In this document: positions 23,146 to 32,429 of the stretch, piece after piece
How the letters are laid out: each line of letters opens with the position of its first letter
How positions within the stretch are numbered: position 1 is the stretch's first letter
From: DATBLE01 sp036555585
GTDB taxonomy: Bacteria > Actinomycetota > Thermoleophilia > Gaiellales > Gaiellaceae
Direction: 5' to 3'
DNA length: 64,000 nucleotides
Assembly (NCBI GenBank): GCA_036555585.1
Contig: DATBLE010000039.1
Coordinates: 8,906 to 72,905, forward strand
The notes under the pieces: generated by a model
What the model was told of the DNA's origin: nothing
The model's input: only the letters and a program-made list of their open reading frames with translations
Databases searched by the model: none
Program-made: the position numbers and the translations under genes

Positions 23146-24365
23146 GACCGGGCGAGATCCGGGTCGATCGCGCGAGCCGCCGGTTCCGCGTCAGCCCGGA
23201 GCCGGTGCAGACGTTGAAGGAGCTGGTGCTGCGCCGGGCCCGGACGGCTCCGGCGGAGGTCTGGGCGCTCCGGGACGTGTCGCTCGAGGTCGAGCCCGGC
23301 GACGCGGTCGGCCTGGTCGGCCGTAACGGCTCGGGCAAGACGACGCTCCTCAGCCTGATCGCCGGGATCATCGCGCCGACCGCGGGCCGGGTCGAGGCGG
23401 GCGGCCGGGTCGCGTCGCTGCTCGAGCTCGGCGCGGGCTTCCACCCGGACTTCTCCGGCCGCGAGAACGTGTACCTGAACGGCTCGCTGTACGGCCTCAA
23501 GCGCCGGACGATCGACGAGCGCTTCGACGAGATCGTCGCCTTCGCCGAGCTGGAGCGGTTCATCGACAACCCGGTGCGCACGTACTCCTCGGGGATGTAC
23601 ATGCGGCTCGGCTTCGCCGTGGCCGCGCACATCGACGCGGACGTGCTGCTGCTCGACGAGGTGTTCGCGGTCGGCGACGAGGAGTTCCAGCGCAAGTGCT
23701 TCGGGAAGATCTTCGAGTACAAGCAGCGCGGCGGGACGATCGTGTTCGTCTCGCACGACGCCGCCTCGGTCGAGCGGCTCTGCCGCCGGGCCGTGCTCCT
23801 GCGGGACGGCAGCGTCGAGCTCGACGGCTCGGCGCAGGAGGCGATCGCCCGCTACCACACGCTGCTGGCCGACGAGCGCGACCCGGCCGAGGGCGCAGCC
23901 GGGCTCCGCGAGTACGGAAGCGGCGAGGCGCGGATCGCCGGGGCGCGGCTGCTCGGCCCCGACGGCGAGGAACGGCTCCAGCTGGCCGCCGGCGAGCCGC
24001 TCGTCGTCGAGCTGCGCGTCGTCGCGCGCGAGGCCCTCGAGCCGCCGCGGGTCTCGCTCGAGCTCCGGGACGAGGCCGGGCTGCTGCTCGCCGCGGCCGC
24101 CCAGGGGACGGCGGAGCTCGGCTGGGACGGCGGACCGGGCGAGCGCCTGCTGCGCTTCGAGGTCGGCCGGCCGCCCCTGGCCGACGGTAGGTTCCGCCTC
24201 CGGTTCGAGCTCGGCGACGAGACCGGCCGGCGCCTCTACCACTGGCTCGACGACGCCGTGCGGTTCGTCGTCTATCCGGGCGAGGGCGCACGCGGCCCGG
24301 TGCTGCTGGACGGCACGTGGTCGCTACAGGAGATCGGCGCTCCGGCCGAAATCAGTGGACGATGA
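23142..24365 (+). CDS. wzt: ABC polysaccharide exporter ATPase with C-terminal substrate domain, Wzt-like (407 aa)
   Basis: This is the nucleotide-binding subunit of a polysaccharide ABC exporter. Walker A GRNGSGKTT is near residue 60, the signature YSSGMYMRLGF near 148 and Walker B VLLLDEVFAVGD near 167, with the switch His in FVSHDA. From residue ~255 a beta-rich Wzt_C-type domain ends the protein, which in O-antigen exporters binds the modified chain end. That makes the terminal-methylation genes of this locus plausible partners. The ATG at 23142 overlaps the hemH stop (ATGA). Its permease is at 18970. Confidence 0.9.
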   Translation: MRPGEIRVDRASRRFRVSPEPVQTLKELVLRRARTAPAEVWALRDVSLEVEPGDAVGLVGRNGSGKTTLLSLIAGIIAPTAGRVEAGGRVASLLELGAGFHPDFSGRENVYLNGSLYGLKRRTIDERFDEIVAFAELERFIDNPVRTYSSGMYMRLGFAVAAHIDADVLLLDEVFAVGDEEFQRKCFGKIFEYKQRGGTIVFVSHDAASVERLCRRAVLLRDGSVELDGSAQEAIARYHTLLADERDPAEGAAGLREYGSGEARIAGARLLGPDGEERLQLAAGEPLVVELRVVAREALEPPRVSLELRDEAGLLLAAAAQGTAELGWDGGPGERLLRFEVGRPPLADGRFRLRFELGDETGRRLYHWLDDAVRFVVYPGEGARGPVLLDGTWSLQEIGAPAEISGR

Positions 24366-24637
24366 GCTACCAGACGTGCCCCGACTGGCCCGAGCTGATG
24401 GAGGTCGCGCCCGACCTCCAGTTCAAGCACCTCACCGTCCGGCAGGCGCAGCTCCCCGCCGAGGCGCTGATGAAGATCCCGGAGGTCAACCTCGACGAGG
24501 CGGAGATCTGCGCCGACGTCGACCGGCACGTCTTCTTCAAGCGGCACACGGATCCGCGCGTGGTCGACGCCCTGCGCGGCTCTCACTGGTTCGACCTGAC
24601 CGAGTGGACGATGTCCGGCCCGGGCCGGCCGGGTTAG
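24362..24637 (+). CDS. Small uncharacterised protein (91 aa)
   Basis: I do not recognise this family. It starts MSYQTCPDWPELMEVAPDL and is acidic and soluble-looking, with AQLPAEALMKIPEVNLDEAE in the middle and RHVFFKRHTDPRVVDAL near the end. There are no membrane segments or cysteine clusters. Its ATG overlaps the Wzt-like gene stop by 4 bp (ATGA), which supports a real, co-translated gene. It converges on the methyltransferase at 24634 with a 4-bp overlap. Confidence 0.65.
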   Translation: MSYQTCPDWPELMEVAPDLQFKHLTVRQAQLPAEALMKIPEVNLDEAEICADVDRHVFFKRHTDPRVVDALRGSHWFDLTEWTMSGPGRPG

Positions 24638-25305
24638 CTCCTCCAGCCGATCGCGGCGACGCCGTCCCACCACCAGCCCTGGCCGCCCTCCTCGCCGGCG
24701 ATCTCGACGAGCAGCTCCACGCGCGGCTCGGCGGCGACGTAGTCGCGGGTCGCACGGGCGACCGCGTCCCAGTCGAAGTCGTCGATCACGATCAGCGCCT
24801 CCGCCGCCAGCCACGGCTCGATCGCCCGCATGCCGCGCAGCTGTCCCTCGTAGTCGTGCGGGCCGTCCCAGTAGTAGACCCCGACGGTCCTGTCGCCGAG
24901 CGCACCGCCCTCGATCAGCTCGAACGCGTCGCCTTCGAGGATGGTCGCGCTCTCGGCGCCGAAGCGGCTCAGGCTCTGCTCGAGCCCTTCGCGGCTCGCG
25001 TGGGGAAGCGGCCGCCCGCGCACCTCCGGCACGTCGAACGAGAAGCGGTCGATCGCGACGAAGTCGCCCGCGTTGCCGCGCATCGCGCCGATCAGGCTGG
25101 CACCGTAGAACGAGCCGACCTCGACGTAGCTCTCTCCCGGGCCGAGCAGCGACGCCGCCAGGTTGAGCAGGGCGAGGACGTTCTCCGTGGCCAGGTTCGG
25201 GATCCCGTCGACGAGGTCGTCGAAGCGCCGGCCCTTCGGCACCGCCGAGCGCGGGTAGTCCTCGAACAGGCGGGGCAGCTCAGCCGCGAAGCGCTCGACG
25301 TCCAC
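24634..25305 (-). CDS. Class I SAM-dependent methyltransferase, Methyltransf_24 type (223 aa)
   Basis: A soluble methyltransferase with motif I YVEVGSFYGASLIGAM (residues ~60-75), acidic motif II DFVAIDRFSFD, and a metal-site-like VYYWDGPHDYEGQLRGM and LIVIDDFDWD, a pattern of the class I methyltransferases found with glycan and macrolide genes. The ATG at 25305 lies 26 bp inside the 3' end of the PolX-like gene, so it is the last gene of the signalling operon by position, although its function fits the polysaccharide locus better. Confidence 0.8.
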   Translation of the reverse strand: MDVERFAAELPRLFEDYPRSAVPKGRRFDDLVDGIPNLATENVLALLNLAASLLGPGESYVEVGSFYGASLIGAMRGNAGDFVAIDRFSFDVPEVRGRPLPHASREGLEQSLSRFGAESATILEGDAFELIEGGALGDRTVGVYYWDGPHDYEGQLRGMRAIEPWLAAEALIVIDDFDWDAVARATRDYVAAEPRVELLVEIAGEEGGQGWWWDGVAAIGWRS

Positions 25306-26926
25306 GGAGGAGGGAATCTAGCGGCCGGGTGTTGAGGACAGCCGCCGCCGATGCCCGCCCTCGCCGCGCGGTCGCGACCGCCAGCTCCATGTTCCCGAGC
25401 CCGCGGACCGAATGGGCGTCGGTCGAGCAGACGACCTTCACGCCCGCCTCGACCGCCTGGCGCACGTAGACGTCGCGGAGATCGAGCCGGTCGGGCAGGC
25501 CGTTCACCTCGAGCGCGACGCCCTCCTCGAGCGCGACCTCGATCAGCCGCTCGACGTCGAGCTCGTTCTCGGGGCGCCGGTGGATGTAGCGGCCCTTCGG
25601 ATGCGAGAGGCACGACACGAACGGGTTGCGCAGCGCCTCCTCGACCCGCCTGGTCTGGTCGCGTCTCGACAGCCGCTGCCCGCCGTGGACGCTCGCCTGC
25701 ACCCAGTCCAGCTCGGCCAGGATCGAGTCGGGCAGGTCGAGCCGGCCGTCGGGGAGGATGTCGCACTCGCTGCCGCGCAGGACCCGGAACGGAGCGAGCG
25801 CGTCGTTCGCGTCGGCGATCTCCGCCGCCTGCCGGCGCAGGTCGTCGGCGGTGAGCCCGCGTACCGCGCCGACCGCGGGCGTGTGGTCGCAGATCGCCAG
25901 GTACTCGTAGCCGCGCTCGATCGCCGCGAGCGCCATCTCCTCCACGCTCGCCGTCCCGTCCGACCAGGTCGTGTGAACGTGCAGGTCGCCGCGGATCTGC
26001 GCCCGCTCGACGAGCGGCGGCGGCTCGCCGCGGAAGGGCTCCTCCCGGAGCTCGGGCGGGCAGAACGGGATTCCGAGCGCCCGGTAGACGCCCTTCTCGT
26101 CGGGCGCGTCGGGCAGCGGCTCCAGCGCCGCGACGTACTCCGGCGAGCCGGTCGCGCGGACGAGCTCCGTGCCGAACCGCGCCGGCTCGGCCACCACCAG
26201 CTCGACGGGAACGCCCTCGACCGTGACCCCGTAGGCGCGACGTTCGGCTCGCTCCAGCACCGAGACGATCGCCGGCAGCGCCTCGAAGGCGTCGAGCACC
26301 GGCCCGGGCTCGTCGGCGGCGACGACGACCGCGAGGCGCTCGCTGGAGTCGCGGTAGCGGCGCGGGTCGCCCGCGGGCGTGCCGCCGAGCGGCTCGGCGA
26401 TGTCGGCGAGCAGGCGCCCGGCCCGGTGGAGCAGCATGCCCTTCGGCGGCCGCGGGTCGTCCGCCCTGGCGAGCGCGTCCAGCAGCTTCGCCTCGTTCGC
26501 CGGGCCGATCCCGGGCACCTCGCGGAGCCTGCCCGCAGTCGCGGCCTCGCGCAGCTCTGCCGCCGTCCTGATCCCGAGCGTCTGCGCGATCTGCACGGCG
26601 CGCCGCGCACCGATGCCGAGGTAGAGGCCGAGGCCGACCAGGTCGGGGGAGACGGCGCGCTCCAGCTCCTCGAGCTCGGCGATCTCGCCGGTCTCGACCA
26701 GCTCCTTCAGCTTGCCCTCGATGCCGCGGCCGATGCCGCGCAGCTCGCGGGCACGACCCGCTCGGACCAGGTCTGCGACCGGCGCCTTCGTCGTGCGGAT
26801 CAGCTCGGCTGCCCGGCGGTACGCCCGCGCGGAGTAGGGGTTCGCGCCGGCCAGCTCGAGCAGCGTCGCGAACGAGTCGAGCCGCTCGGCGATCGCGCGG
26901 TTGTCCAGGTGCTGCTGCGGCGCTAT
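25280..26926 (-). CDS. polX: PolX-like protein: HhH region, degenerate polymerase domain, intact PHP hydrolase domain (548 aa)
   Basis: The order is that of bacterial DNA polymerase X: an N-terminal lyase/HhH region NRAIAERLDSFATLLELAG and GIGPANEAKLL, a nucleotidyltransferase region, and a C-terminal PHP domain. The PHP metal ligands look intact (DLHVHTTWSDG, CDHTPAVG, GSECDI, SVHGGQ, SHPKGR, CSTDAHS). In the polymerase part, the GS-x-DxD catalytic motif is replaced by GDPRRYRDSSERLAVVVA and the third Asp by Glu, so polymerisation is unlikely. No ATG, GTG or TTG precedes the conserved N terminus; the start given is the ATA at 26926, overlapping the kinase stop (ATAG), with CTG at 26908 as alternative. 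Confidence 0.8.
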   Translation of the reverse strand: MAPQQHLDNRAIAERLDSFATLLELAGANPYSARAYRRAAELIRTTKAPVADLVRAGRARELRGIGRGIEGKLKELVETGEIAELEELERAVSPDLVGLGLYLGIGARRAVQIAQTLGIRTAAELREAATAGRLREVPGIGPANEAKLLDALARADDPRPPKGMLLHRAGRLLADIAEPLGGTPAGDPRRYRDSSERLAVVVAADEPGPVLDAFEALPAIVSVLERAERRAYGVTVEGVPVELVVAEPARFGTELVRATGSPEYVAALEPLPDAPDEKGVYRALGIPFCPPELREEPFRGEPPPLVERAQIRGDLHVHTTWSDGTASVEEMALAAIERGYEYLAICDHTPAVGAVRGLTADDLRRQAAEIADANDALAPFRVLRGSECDILPDGRLDLPDSILAELDWVQASVHGGQRLSRRDQTRRVEEALRNPFVSCLSHPKGRYIHRRPENELDVERLIEVALEEGVALEVNGLPDRLDLRDVYVRQAVEAGVKVVCSTDAHSVRGLGNMELAVATARRGRASAAAVLNTRPLDSLLRGRRALRG

Positions 26927-29900
26927 GAGACCGGGGAGGGACGGGCCTGGCGAAGGGCCTCTGCGAGCGCCTCGGGCCGGATCGGCTTCGCGACGTAGTC
27001 GTCCATGCCGGCCGCGAAGCATGCCTCGCGGTCCTCCTCCATCGCGTTCGCCGTCATCGCGACGATCCGCGGGCGCTCCCCGGCGGGCCAGCGCTCGCAG
27101 ATCCGCCGCGTTGCGTCGAGGCCGTCGAGCTCGGGCATCTGGACGTCCATCAGCACCACGTCGTACCGCTCCCGCTCGAGTGCCGACAGGGCCTCGAGCC
27201 CGTTGCCGACGACGTCTGCGCGGTAGCCGAGCTTCGCGAGGAGCGCGAGCGCGACCTTCTGGTTCACGGCGCTGTCCTCGGCGAGCAGGATCCGGAGCGG
27301 CGACGCCTCCACCGTGGCGTCCTCCGCAGCCGCGTCCCGGCGGTCGCCGTCCCGGCCTGCGAACACGCGCATCAGCGCGTCGTACAGCTGGGATGCCTTG
27401 AGCGGCTTCGCCAGCTGCGCCGCGAAGCCGTCCGTCCCGCGGGCCTGCGGCAGCCGTCCCAGCGAGGTGACGAGCAGCAGTGGCAGCTCCTGCGCGCTCA
27501 GGTGGCGCCGGATCTCGCGCGCGAGCTCCTGGCCGTCCATCTCGGGCATGACCAGATCGAGCACGGCGACGTCGAAGTGCTCGCCCGCCTCGATCAGGGC
27601 GAGCGCCTCGGACGGGCTCTCGGCGGCCACGGCCTCCATTCCCCACGACTGCGCCTGGCGGCTGACGATCTCCCGGTTCGTCGCGTTGTCGTCGACGACG
27701 AGCAGGCGCTTGCCGGCGAGCTGCGGCTGGGTGCCGTCGAACGGGACGGGTGCCCGTGCCTCCGCCTCGGCGGCGGTGAACTCGATGTGGAAGGCAGACC
27801 CTTCCCCCTCCTCGCTCTCCGCCCACAGCCTGCCGCCCATCAGCTCGACCAGGCGCTTCGAGATCGCGAGGCCGAGGCCGGTGCCGCCGTAGCGCCGGGT
27901 GGTCGAGGCGTCGACCTGGCTGAACGACTCGAACAGGCTGTCCATGCGGTCGGGCGGGATCCCGATCCCCGTGTCGCGCACGGTCAGGCGAACCCGATGC
28001 CACCCCGCCCTGGCCGGCTCGGCGGCGAGATCGACGACGACCTCCCCGCGCTCGGTGAACTTGACCGCGTTCGAGAGCAGGTTGAGCAGCACCTGCCGCA
28101 GGCGGGCCGCGTCGCCGGCGATCGCCGGCGGCACGCCCTCGCCGACCAGGCCGCCGAGCTCGAGGCTCTTCTCGGCGGCGCGGGGGGCGATGATGTCGAG
28201 CGCCTCCTCGACGCAGGCCCGCAGGTCGAACGGCTCGCGCTCGAGCTCGAGCTTGCCCGCCTCGATCTTCGAGTAGTCCAGGATGTCGTCGATCACGTGC
28301 AGGAGCGCGTCGCCGCTGGAGCGGACGACCTCCGCGAACTCGCGCTGCTCCGGCGTCAGGTCGGTGCCGAGCAGCAGACCCGTCATCCCGATCACGGCGT
28401 TCATCGGCGTCCGGATCTCGTGGCTCATCGTCGCCAGGAACGCGCTTTTCGCCTGGGTGGCGGCCTCCGCCTCCTCGCGCGCCTGCTGGAGCTCGGTGAT
28501 GTCGTGGTAGATGCCGAGGAAGCCGGTGCGCTCGCCGTCCACGGTGAGCGGGACGAGCATCAGCTCGACGTCGACGAGCGTGCCGTCCTTCCGCGCCCGC
28601 CTGGTGATGCGGTGGGCACGTCCGGCGGCGACTGCTTCCTCGGTGACCGCGCGGCCCTCGTCGCGCAGCTCGTCGTCGAAGACGAGGTCGTCGATCGTGC
28701 GTCCGATCGCCTCGTCCGGCGAGTAGCCGAACAGCTCCTCGGCTGCGGGGTTCCACCCGGTCACCCGCTCCTCGGCGTCCATCTCGATCACCGCCACCGG
28801 GCTGATCCCGACCAGCGACTCGAAGTACTGCTTCTGGCGGGCGATCTCCGTGAAGAGCCGGGCGTTCTGGATCGCGACGCCGACGTTCGCCGCGAGCGTG
28901 GCGAGCAGGCGTGTGTCCGCCTCGGCGTACCGGCCCTCCTCCCGGGTGCTCTGGACGCTGATCACCCCGATGGCGCGATCGCCCACCCAGATCGGCACGC
29001 CCAGGTACGACTTCGCCGGGGTGCCGACGGCCGGTTTGGCGGCTTCGGCCGTGTTCAGCAGCAGCGGCTCGCCCGACTCGATGATCCTCGACGTCAGTCC
29101 CTCGCCGAAGGTCATCGGCGGCTCGGCGATGTGCTCGCCCAGCTCCCAGTTGTAGGGGAACTCGATCACGCCGGCCGCCTCGTCGTGGAGGGCGACGTAG
29201 GCCATGTCGGCGTCGAACGTCTCGCGGACACGCTCGCCGACCAGCTCGATCAGCGCCTCCAGGTCGAGCTGCGACGAGAGCGCCTGGCCCACGCTGTTCA
29301 CGGTTCCGAGCTCCGCGACCCGCTGGCGCGTCTCGTGGACCAGCTGCGCGTTCTCGAGCGCGACGCCGAGGCTGCCGGCGATGGTCGCCAGCAGCTGCTG
29401 GTCGGACGGGCTGAACGCGTGCTCCTGGTCGAGGTTCTGGATCGAGATGGTTCCTCTCGCCCGCCCGCCGACGACGAGCGGCTGGAAGATCGCCGATCCG
29501 TTCGAGGGCTCCCCCGTGACCGACACCGGGTTGCCGTACTCGACGAGAGCCGCATCCATGTTCTCGTGGATCGCCAGCGGCCGGCGGGTCTCCATCACGT
29601 GCTTCCGGAAGCCCATCACCGGGAAGGTCACGTTCGGGAAGTGGACGCCGCGCTCGATCTGGTAGACGAAGCGCATGAGCCCGGCCTCCTCGTCGTGGAT
29701 CGCGATGTCGACCACCTGCGCGTCGAAGACCGCGCGCAGCTTCTCGCCGACGAGGTCGTAGATCGCCTGCTGGTCGAGCTCGCCCGCGATCGACTCCTGG
29801 ACGCTGTTGATCACCGCGAGCTCGGCGACCCGCTGCCTCGTCTCGTGGACGAGCCGCGCGTTCTCGAGCGCGACGCTCATGCTGCCCGCGAGCGTCGTCA

Positions 29901-31404
29901 GCAGCCGTACGTCGCTCTCCGAGAACGCGTTCTTCCGGTCGATGTTCTGCAACGAGATGCGTCCTCGGATCTCGTCGCCGGACAGCAGGGGCGCGACCAG
30001 CACCGAGAGCGGGCGCTCGCCCTGCAGCACCGGCGACACCTCGCCGCGCTCCCGGTCCCAGGCCGGGACGTCGTTGATGAGCACCGGCTCCTTCGTCTCC
30101 AGGAGCAGCCGCGTCGTGGGTGACGAGGCGATCGGGGCAGGCTGGTCCGGGAACCGGACGCCGCGCTCGATCGAGTACGGGAAGTTGATCAGCCCGGAGG
30201 CCTCGTCGAAGATGCCGATGTCGACGACCTGTGCCTGGAAGATCTCCTGGATCTTGTCGCCGACGACGTCGTAGATGCCCTGGAGCTCGACCTCGCCGGC
30301 GAGTGCCGACTGGACGCTGTTGATCAGCGCGAGCTCGGCGTTCCGCTGCCGGGTCTCGTGGACGAGGCGGGCGTTCTCGAGCGCGACGCTGAGGCTGCCG
30401 GCGAGCGTCGTCAGCAGTCGCAGGTCCGTCTCGGTGAAGGCGTGCTCCCGGTCGACGTTCTGGAGCGAGATCACGCCGGTCGTCTTCCCGCCGGCGACGA
30501 GGGGGACGAAGACGACGGACTTCGACGGCTCCCCGCTCAGCACGTCGGGGTTTCCGTACCGGATCGTCTCCGCCTCGAGGTCCTCGTTCAGCATCAGCGG
30601 CTCGCGGGTCTCCATCACGTGCCTGCGGAAGCCGATCGGCTCCATCGACTCGTCCGGGTAGCGGACGCCGCGCTCGATCGAGTACGGGAAGTGCAGAACG
30701 CCGGCCGCCTCGTCGTAGACGGCGATGTCGACCACCTGGGCGTCGAAGACCTCCTGGATCTTGTCGCCGACGACGTCGTAGATCGCCTGCAGCTCCAGCT
30801 CGCCGGCGAGTGCCGACTGGACGCTGTTGATCAGCGCCAGCTCGGCGTTTCGCTGGCGGGTCTCCTCGATCGCTCGTGCCCGTGAGAGCGCTGCTCCGAC
30901 GTGCTGGCCGACGAAGGCGAGCAGGTCGCGGTCTCGCTCGTCGTACCGGTGCTCCGCCGTGTAGGACTGTACGACGAGGGCGCCGATCTTCTTGCCCTCC
31001 GCGTGGAGAGGGACGCCGACCCAGGTGGACTGGTCGGTGCTCACCCCGCGCAGCTCGACCTCCTTCTGCTCGACCAGCTCCGTGAACCGCTCGTACGTGA
31101 CGAGCTGCGGCTCCCCCGTGCGGAGCATCCAGGCGGTCACGCCCTTCGCCTCGCCGGTGCCGATCGCGTCCCACCTGTTCGGGTCGGGCAGGTCGACGTC
31201 CATGACGTCGCGGTAGTAGGGCCAGCTGACGAGCTGCCGCTCCTCGTCGTACAGGCTGATGAAGAAGTTCTCGGCGTACATCAGCTCGCCGACGATGGCG
31301 TGCACGGCCGCGTAGAACTCCTGCAGGTCCTGCGCCGCGCCGGCCAGCTCCGCGATCCGGTAGAGCGCGTCCTGGACCTTCGCCGCGTCCCGGATCTCCG
31401 TCAT
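26923..31404 (-). CDS. Hybrid histidine kinase with five GAF domains, PAS and two receivers (1493 aa)
   Basis: Five GAF domains occupy residues ~1-850 in ~170-residue units; units 2-4 are very alike and each starts with ETRQRxAELxxINSVQ, a tandem duplication. A PAS domain follows (~850-975), then HisKA with FLATMSHEIRTPMNAVIGM (His ~994), HATPase with NLLSNAVKF, DTGIGIP and GGTGLGLAISK, and two receivers (from ~1230 and ~1370) with VLDLVMPEMDG and LMDVQMPELDG. No membrane segment is evident, so it senses in the cytoplasm. The ATG at 31404 overlaps the cyclase stop. A phosphorelay kinase-receiver to HPt to receiver-cyclase within this operon is the obvious wiring, inferred from gene order. Confidence 0.92.
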   Translation of the reverse strand: MTEIRDAAKVQDALYRIAELAGAAQDLQEFYAAVHAIVGELMYAENFFISLYDEERQLVSWPYYRDVMDVDLPDPNRWDAIGTGEAKGVTAWMLRTGEPQLVTYERFTELVEQKEVELRGVSTDQSTWVGVPLHAEGKKIGALVVQSYTAEHRYDERDRDLLAFVGQHVGAALSRARAIEETRQRNAELALINSVQSALAGELELQAIYDVVGDKIQEVFDAQVVDIAVYDEAAGVLHFPYSIERGVRYPDESMEPIGFRRHVMETREPLMLNEDLEAETIRYGNPDVLSGEPSKSVVFVPLVAGGKTTGVISLQNVDREHAFTETDLRLLTTLAGSLSVALENARLVHETRQRNAELALINSVQSALAGEVELQGIYDVVGDKIQEIFQAQVVDIGIFDEASGLINFPYSIERGVRFPDQPAPIASSPTTRLLLETKEPVLINDVPAWDRERGEVSPVLQGERPLSVLVAPLLSGDEIRGRISLQNIDRKNAFSESDVRLLTTLAGSMSVALENARLVHETRQRVAELAVINSVQESIAGELDQQAIYDLVGEKLRAVFDAQVVDIAIHDEEAGLMRFVYQIERGVHFPNVTFPVMGFRKHVMETRRPLAIHENMDAALVEYGNPVSVTGEPSNGSAIFQPLVVGGRARGTISIQNLDQEHAFSPSDQQLLATIAGSLGVALENAQLVHETRQRVAELGTVNSVGQALSSQLDLEALIELVGERVRETFDADMAYVALHDEAAGVIEFPYNWELGEHIAEPPMTFGEGLTSRIIESGEPLLLNTAEAAKPAVGTPAKSYLGVPIWVGDRAIGVISVQSTREEGRYAEADTRLLATLAANVGVAIQNARLFTEIARQKQYFESLVGISPVAVIEMDAEERVTGWNPAAEELFGYSPDEAIGRTIDDLVFDDELRDEGRAVTEEAVAAGRAHRITRRARKDGTLVDVELMLVPLTVDGERTGFLGIYHDITELQQAREEAEAATQAKSAFLATMSHEIRTPMNAVIGMTGLLLGTDLTPEQREFAEVVRSSGDALLHVIDDILDYSKIEAGKLELEREPFDLRACVEEALDIIAPRAAEKSLELGGLVGEGVPPAIAGDAARLRQVLLNLLSNAVKFTERGEVVVDLAAEPARAGWHRVRLTVRDTGIGIPPDRMDSLFESFSQVDASTTRRYGGTGLGLAISKRLVELMGGRLWAESEEGEGSAFHIEFTAAEAEARAPVPFDGTQPQLAGKRLLVVDDNATNREIVSRQAQSWGMEAVAAESPSEALALIEAGEHFDVAVLDLVMPEMDGQELAREIRRHLSAQELPLLLVTSLGRLPQARGTDGFAAQLAKPLKASQLYDALMRVFAGRDGDRRDAAAEDATVEASPLRILLAEDSAVNQKVALALLAKLGYRADVVGNGLEALSALERERYDVVLMDVQMPELDGLDATRRICERWPAGERPRIVAMTANAMEEDREACFAAGMDDYVAKPIRPEALAEALRQARPSPVS

Positions 31405-32429
31405 GCCACCGAGTAGACGCTGACCGGCTGCGTCTTCCCCTCGAGCAGCAGCTCCCCCTGCGCCTCGAGCGGGATCTCGCCGTTCAGCCCGCTGCGCGTG
31501 TCCTCGTCGATCAGGATCGGCCGGTCGACCACCTTCGTATGCGCCTCGAGCCGGGCCGCCAGGTTGACCGTGTCGCCGACGCAGGTGTAGGTCGCGCGCT
31601 GCTGCGTGCCGGTGTAGCCGGCGATCACCTGGCCCGACGCGATCCCGACGCCGATCCTGATCTGCACCTTCCCGAGCGCCGCCTGCTCGCGGTCGAAGAG
31701 CTCGACGAGCTCGACCATCTGGCGGGCGGCACGGACGGCGCGCAGGCGGAAGTCCGGCGCCGGGGCCGGCGCGCCGAAGATCGCCATCAGCCCGTCGCCG
31801 ACCATCTGGTTGACCACTCCGCCCTCGCCGCCGATCGCGTCCATCATCAGCGTGTAGTAGTCGTTCAGCAGCTCGATCGTCTCCGAGGGCTCCTGCGACT
31901 CCGCGATCTTGGTGAACGAGCGGATGTCGCAGAACATCGCCGCGGCGTCCACGAACTTGCCGCCGAGGGAGAATCCCGACGTCAGCAGGTCCTCGGCGAC
32001 CTCGCGGGTGGCGAACTTGCTGATCAGGTCGCGCTGCTCGTCGCGCAGGCGCTTCTTCTCGAGGCTCGACTGGACGCGTGCCCTGAGCAGGACCGGGTTG
32101 ACCGGCTTGGTCAGGTAGTCCTCCGCGCCCATCTCGATGCACCGGACGACGCTGTCCAGCTCGTCGAGGGCCGTGGTCATGATCACGGGGAGGTCGCGGA
32201 GATGCGGGTCGTCCTGGATCTCGGCGAGCACCTGGTAGCCGTCGACCTCGGGCATCTCGACGTCGAGCAGCATCAGGTCGAATCGCCCGCGTCCCAGCAG
32301 CTCGAGCGCCTCACCGCCGTGCTCCGCGAACTCGACGCTGTGGCCCTGCGCCTCCAGCCCGCGGCCGAGCAGCAGCCGGTTCACGCGGTTGTCGTCGACG
32401 ACGAGGATCCGGCCCGCACCCGTGCTCAC
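31401..32429 (-). CDS. Response regulator with class III adenylate/guanylate cyclase output (342 aa)
   Basis: Residues 5-125 are a receiver domain with ILVVDDNRVNR, phospho-acceptor LLDVEMPEVDG and the Lys in YLTKPVNP. A short coiled linker follows (SLEKKRLRDEQRDLISKFA). The class III cyclase domain has both metal Asp residues (MFCDIRSFTKI and MVGDGLMAIFG) and the transition-state Asn/Arg in VNLAARLE, so it should be active. cAMP or cGMP would be made in response to phosphorylation. Substrate choice between ATP and GTP is not certain. The GTG at 32429 overlaps the HPt stop by 4 bp. Confidence 0.9.
   Translation of the reverse strand: MSTGAGRILVVDDNRVNRLLLGRGLEAQGHSVEFAEHGGEALELLGRGRFDLMLLDVEMPEVDGYQVLAEIQDDPHLRDLPVIMTTALDELDSVVRCIEMGAEDYLTKPVNPVLLRARVQSSLEKKRLRDEQRDLISKFATREVAEDLLTSGFSLGGKFVDAAAMFCDIRSFTKIAESQEPSETIELLNDYYTLMMDAIGGEGGVVNQMVGDGLMAIFGAPAPAPDFRLRAVRAARQMVELVELFDREQAALGKVQIRIGVGIASGQVIAGYTGTQQRATYTCVGDTVNLAARLEAHTKVVDRPILIDEDTRSGLNGEIPLEAQGELLLEGKTQPVSVYSVA

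Noticed and set aside
27502..30123. 873-residue plus-strand frame opposite the kinase GAF repeats
   Set aside because: Its repeats mirror the GAF duplications of the sense gene; no independent motif is present.
28850..30880. CRISPR-like regular repetition
   Set aside because: The repeat period is about 510 bp and lies in an intact coding frame of GAF domains, not short direct repeats with spacers.
25280..31174. A 1964-residue protein joining PolX with upstream sequence
   Set aside because: The upstream part is the off-frame shadow of the histidine kinase; the PolX family alignment begins only at about 26908-26926.
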